The notes under the pieces: generated by a model
Told to the model about the DNA's origin: nothing
What the model saw: the letters and a program-made list of their open reading frames with translations, nothing else
Database searches by the model: none
Position numbers and translations under genes: made by a program
From: Cricetomys ansorgei
Lineage: Eukaryota; Chordata; Mammalia; Rodentia; Nesomyidae
Direction of reading: 5' to 3'
NCBI GenBank assembly: GCA_026225945.1
Contig: JAMJFZ010001740.1
Coordinates: 33,005-97,004 of the forward strand
DNA: 64,000 bases
In this document: positions 62,475 to 64,000 of the stretch, in pieces
Position numbering within the stretch: position 1 is the first letter of the stretch
How the letters are laid out: the number at the start of each line of letters is the position of its first letter

Positions 62475-62615
62475 CTTGATGAGCTCCGCCTGTAGCATGG
62501 GGTGACTGCTCCCTCCCTGGCTCAGGACAGCCACACTGATGGTTTCACAGTAATGCACAGCCTGGGATGCCAGGCCATAATCTGCCAGCTGGGAAGCATA
62601 AAGGAGTTTATACAC
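62475..62615 (-). CDS. Sec16b: SEC16B-like exon (ER exit site scaffold), partial gene
   Basis: 141 nt, 47 codons, phase 0. The acceptor is CCTCTTCACAG|GTGTAT and the donor ATCAAG|GTGAGC. It reads [20 protein letters not shown], then [15 protein letters not shown] and [12 protein letters not shown]. This closely matches the central alpha-solenoid of SEC16B ([33 protein letters not shown]), a peripheral ER protein that organises COPII exit sites and peroxisome biogenesis. No stop or frameshift is seen, so it may belong to the true gene, whose other exons would lie on the minus strand beyond 64000 (5') and to the left (3'). Neither neighbouring exon is convincing here. A TTTCAG|GTGGGT donor at 63881 could end the previous exon (the parent protein has FQ before VYKLL), but the residues before it do not match. 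It could also be an isolated duplicated exon. Confidence 0.72.
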
Positions 62616-64000
62616 CTGTGAAGAGGAACAGGGCCAGTGATGAGTCCATCCAGGCAGGAGAGAGGGAGAGAAATGTAGATAAGACTTCTTGGAAGTCAGC
62701 TGACTGCCAGCTTCCGCTCACTCTGCCATCCAAAGAGCAAGGCCCCTATGCCATTTGGGGCAATTCGTCTGTGTGCAAGCACAACTCCAAATCTAGCCTA
62801 TGTACAGTCCTGCATTATGGAGAAAAGGCTTGGGGATCACATCAGCTCATCCCTGAGGCCTTGGTCTCCGTCGGAAAGGCAGCTGTTTATCCCACAGCCC
62901 ACATCGCAGAGAGCCTGAGCCTGAGATGCACAGGAAGATACAAAACTAGACCCTTTGCCAAGGGTGTGAAGCCCGGGGAGAGTGCAGAACAGTGCAGGGG
63001 TGGGGAGACGAGGTCAAACATGATGGCTCTGGTGTCAAGCAGAGCCAATGCAATCCAAGCTCACATCAGGTGTGCGTCATTTGGGCTAGCTCCTTCGCCT
63101 TCTGTGCCTCAGTTTCCCCATTATATAGCATGGACAATACCACTATTTCATTGGAAGCTACAAAGATATGATGAGGTAATTCTTACAAAGTACTTGGAAC
63201 AAACAGTGTGTACCAGTGAGCTGGTAGTATATAGCCAAAACTGAACCTAGGTTTTCTCTTTTGTAAAAGGGGCGACCCCATAGGATTAGAAGTAATACTC
63301 AAGAAACACTAAGTAGTACAATGTTGAGTATGGGGAACAGTCCCCAAGGACAGCTACACTACGACCATCAGCCCAGAACAGTGCCAACATAGCATGTGGG
63401 CAGGCAGAAGAAAGAAGGAGAAGAAACCAGAGTGCCCAAGCTGGAGCTGTGTAAAGGAGCAGCTAGGCAAGGCAAGTTTCTCAAAGAGAATTAAAGGCCA
63501 TTTCTATTTCTCTACAATACAGAGATCCATCCCCAAGGCTGCAGTGTTGTGTGGTATGCATGTTGCACTGAAGGACACCTGGTCATTAGAAAAGGTCCTT
63601 CAGGCCTGAAGAAGATACTCAAGTCAGAGAAGACTTGGTTGCAAATTTCAAAACTCTTAACTAAAAAGCAGAAGATAACAATGACAGAGGTGAGGGGGTG
63701 AAGGAGACCCACAGGCCCATGGTGTAAGCACTTCCTCCTTGCCCTCTCTCCTCTTGTGGTGTGGGAACAGATGAAATGAGACGCTGTGCTGAGGTTCTGG
63801 AGGAGCCGCCTGCAGGAAGCAGGCTCTGTGCTGTCCTTAGCGGGAGCAGAAGGTGCTGCCCTTCTCCTGCTTCAACCCACCTGAAAGCGGGCCTTCAGAC
63901 CGCGGCTGGCATTCCCCATGAAAGACCGATCATCTTGAGCAGGCCAGTTGCAGAGTGGAAGGAACCACAGAGCCCAGGAGCACCACAGACAGCCTGGCAG
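62616..64000. other. Sequence right of the SEC16B-like exon
   Basis: Contains a MIR; otherwise probably intron of the SEC16B-like gene. The 225-codon plus-strand open frame at 62567-63244 overlaps the antisense of the exon and a MIR and is treated as chance. Confidence 0.45.
62995..63238 (+). mobile_element. MIR SINE
   Basis: CTGTGCCTCAGTTTCCCCAT, ATGAGGTAATTCTTACAAAG and TACTTGGAACAAACAGTGTG follow the MIR core and tail, plus orientation. Confidence 0.75.

Noticed and set aside
62567..63244. 225-aa plus-strand ORF, the longest in the window
   Set aside because: It overlaps the antisense of the SEC16B-like exon and a MIR element, and shows no family motif.

Overview
This is nuclear DNA from a murid rodent (rat- or mouse-like). 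The window carries B1, B2/B3 and ID-like SINEs, rodent L1 3' ends in both orientations, MIR relics and long (CA)n tracts. Real coding sequence is split into short exons with GT/AG borders, so almost every long open frame here is chance or repeat sequence. I ran no alignments. Splice sites, phases and homologies were read by eye and from memory of the families.

Region 1 (1-33,750, minus strand) is the 5' part of one multi-exon ankyrin-repeat gene of the ANKRD26/ANKRD36/POTE type. Exon 1 is at 33,363-33,613. Five exons encode about seven ankyrin repeats, then small exons encode an acidic, low-complexity tail. I traced 20 exons that join in one open reading frame of about 562 codons and run off the left edge. 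A palindromic RFX X-box lies 127 bp upstream of the ATG. The left 10.7 kb is a recent tandem array of a ~4.32 kb unit. Each complete unit carries five small exons (39, 70, 29, 61 and 83 nt; 282 nt, 94 codons), so each added unit lengthens the protein by 94 residues without breaking frame.

Intron 8 of that gene holds a decayed Sp3 retrocopy (minus strand). Two short, internally deleted pieces of the same Sp3 block lie inside the tandem units, so the retrocopy predates the array. Intron 7 holds a ~196 bp foldback.

Region 2 (34-45.9 kb) has no recognisable gene. It holds L1, B1, B2/B3 and MIR fragments and simple repeats.

Region 3 (45.9-57 kb, plus strand) is a patchwork of broken gene pieces: two fragments of RNA polymerase III subunit Polr3a, then exons resembling the Dlg5-derived rodent Speer/takusan/Spetex-2 family. 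Dlg5 and Polr3a are neighbours in mammalian genomes, so this block looks like a degraded segmental duplication of that locus.

Region 4 (58-64 kb) is mostly repeats, with one well-preserved SEC16B-like exon on the minus strand at 62,475-62,615, near the right edge.
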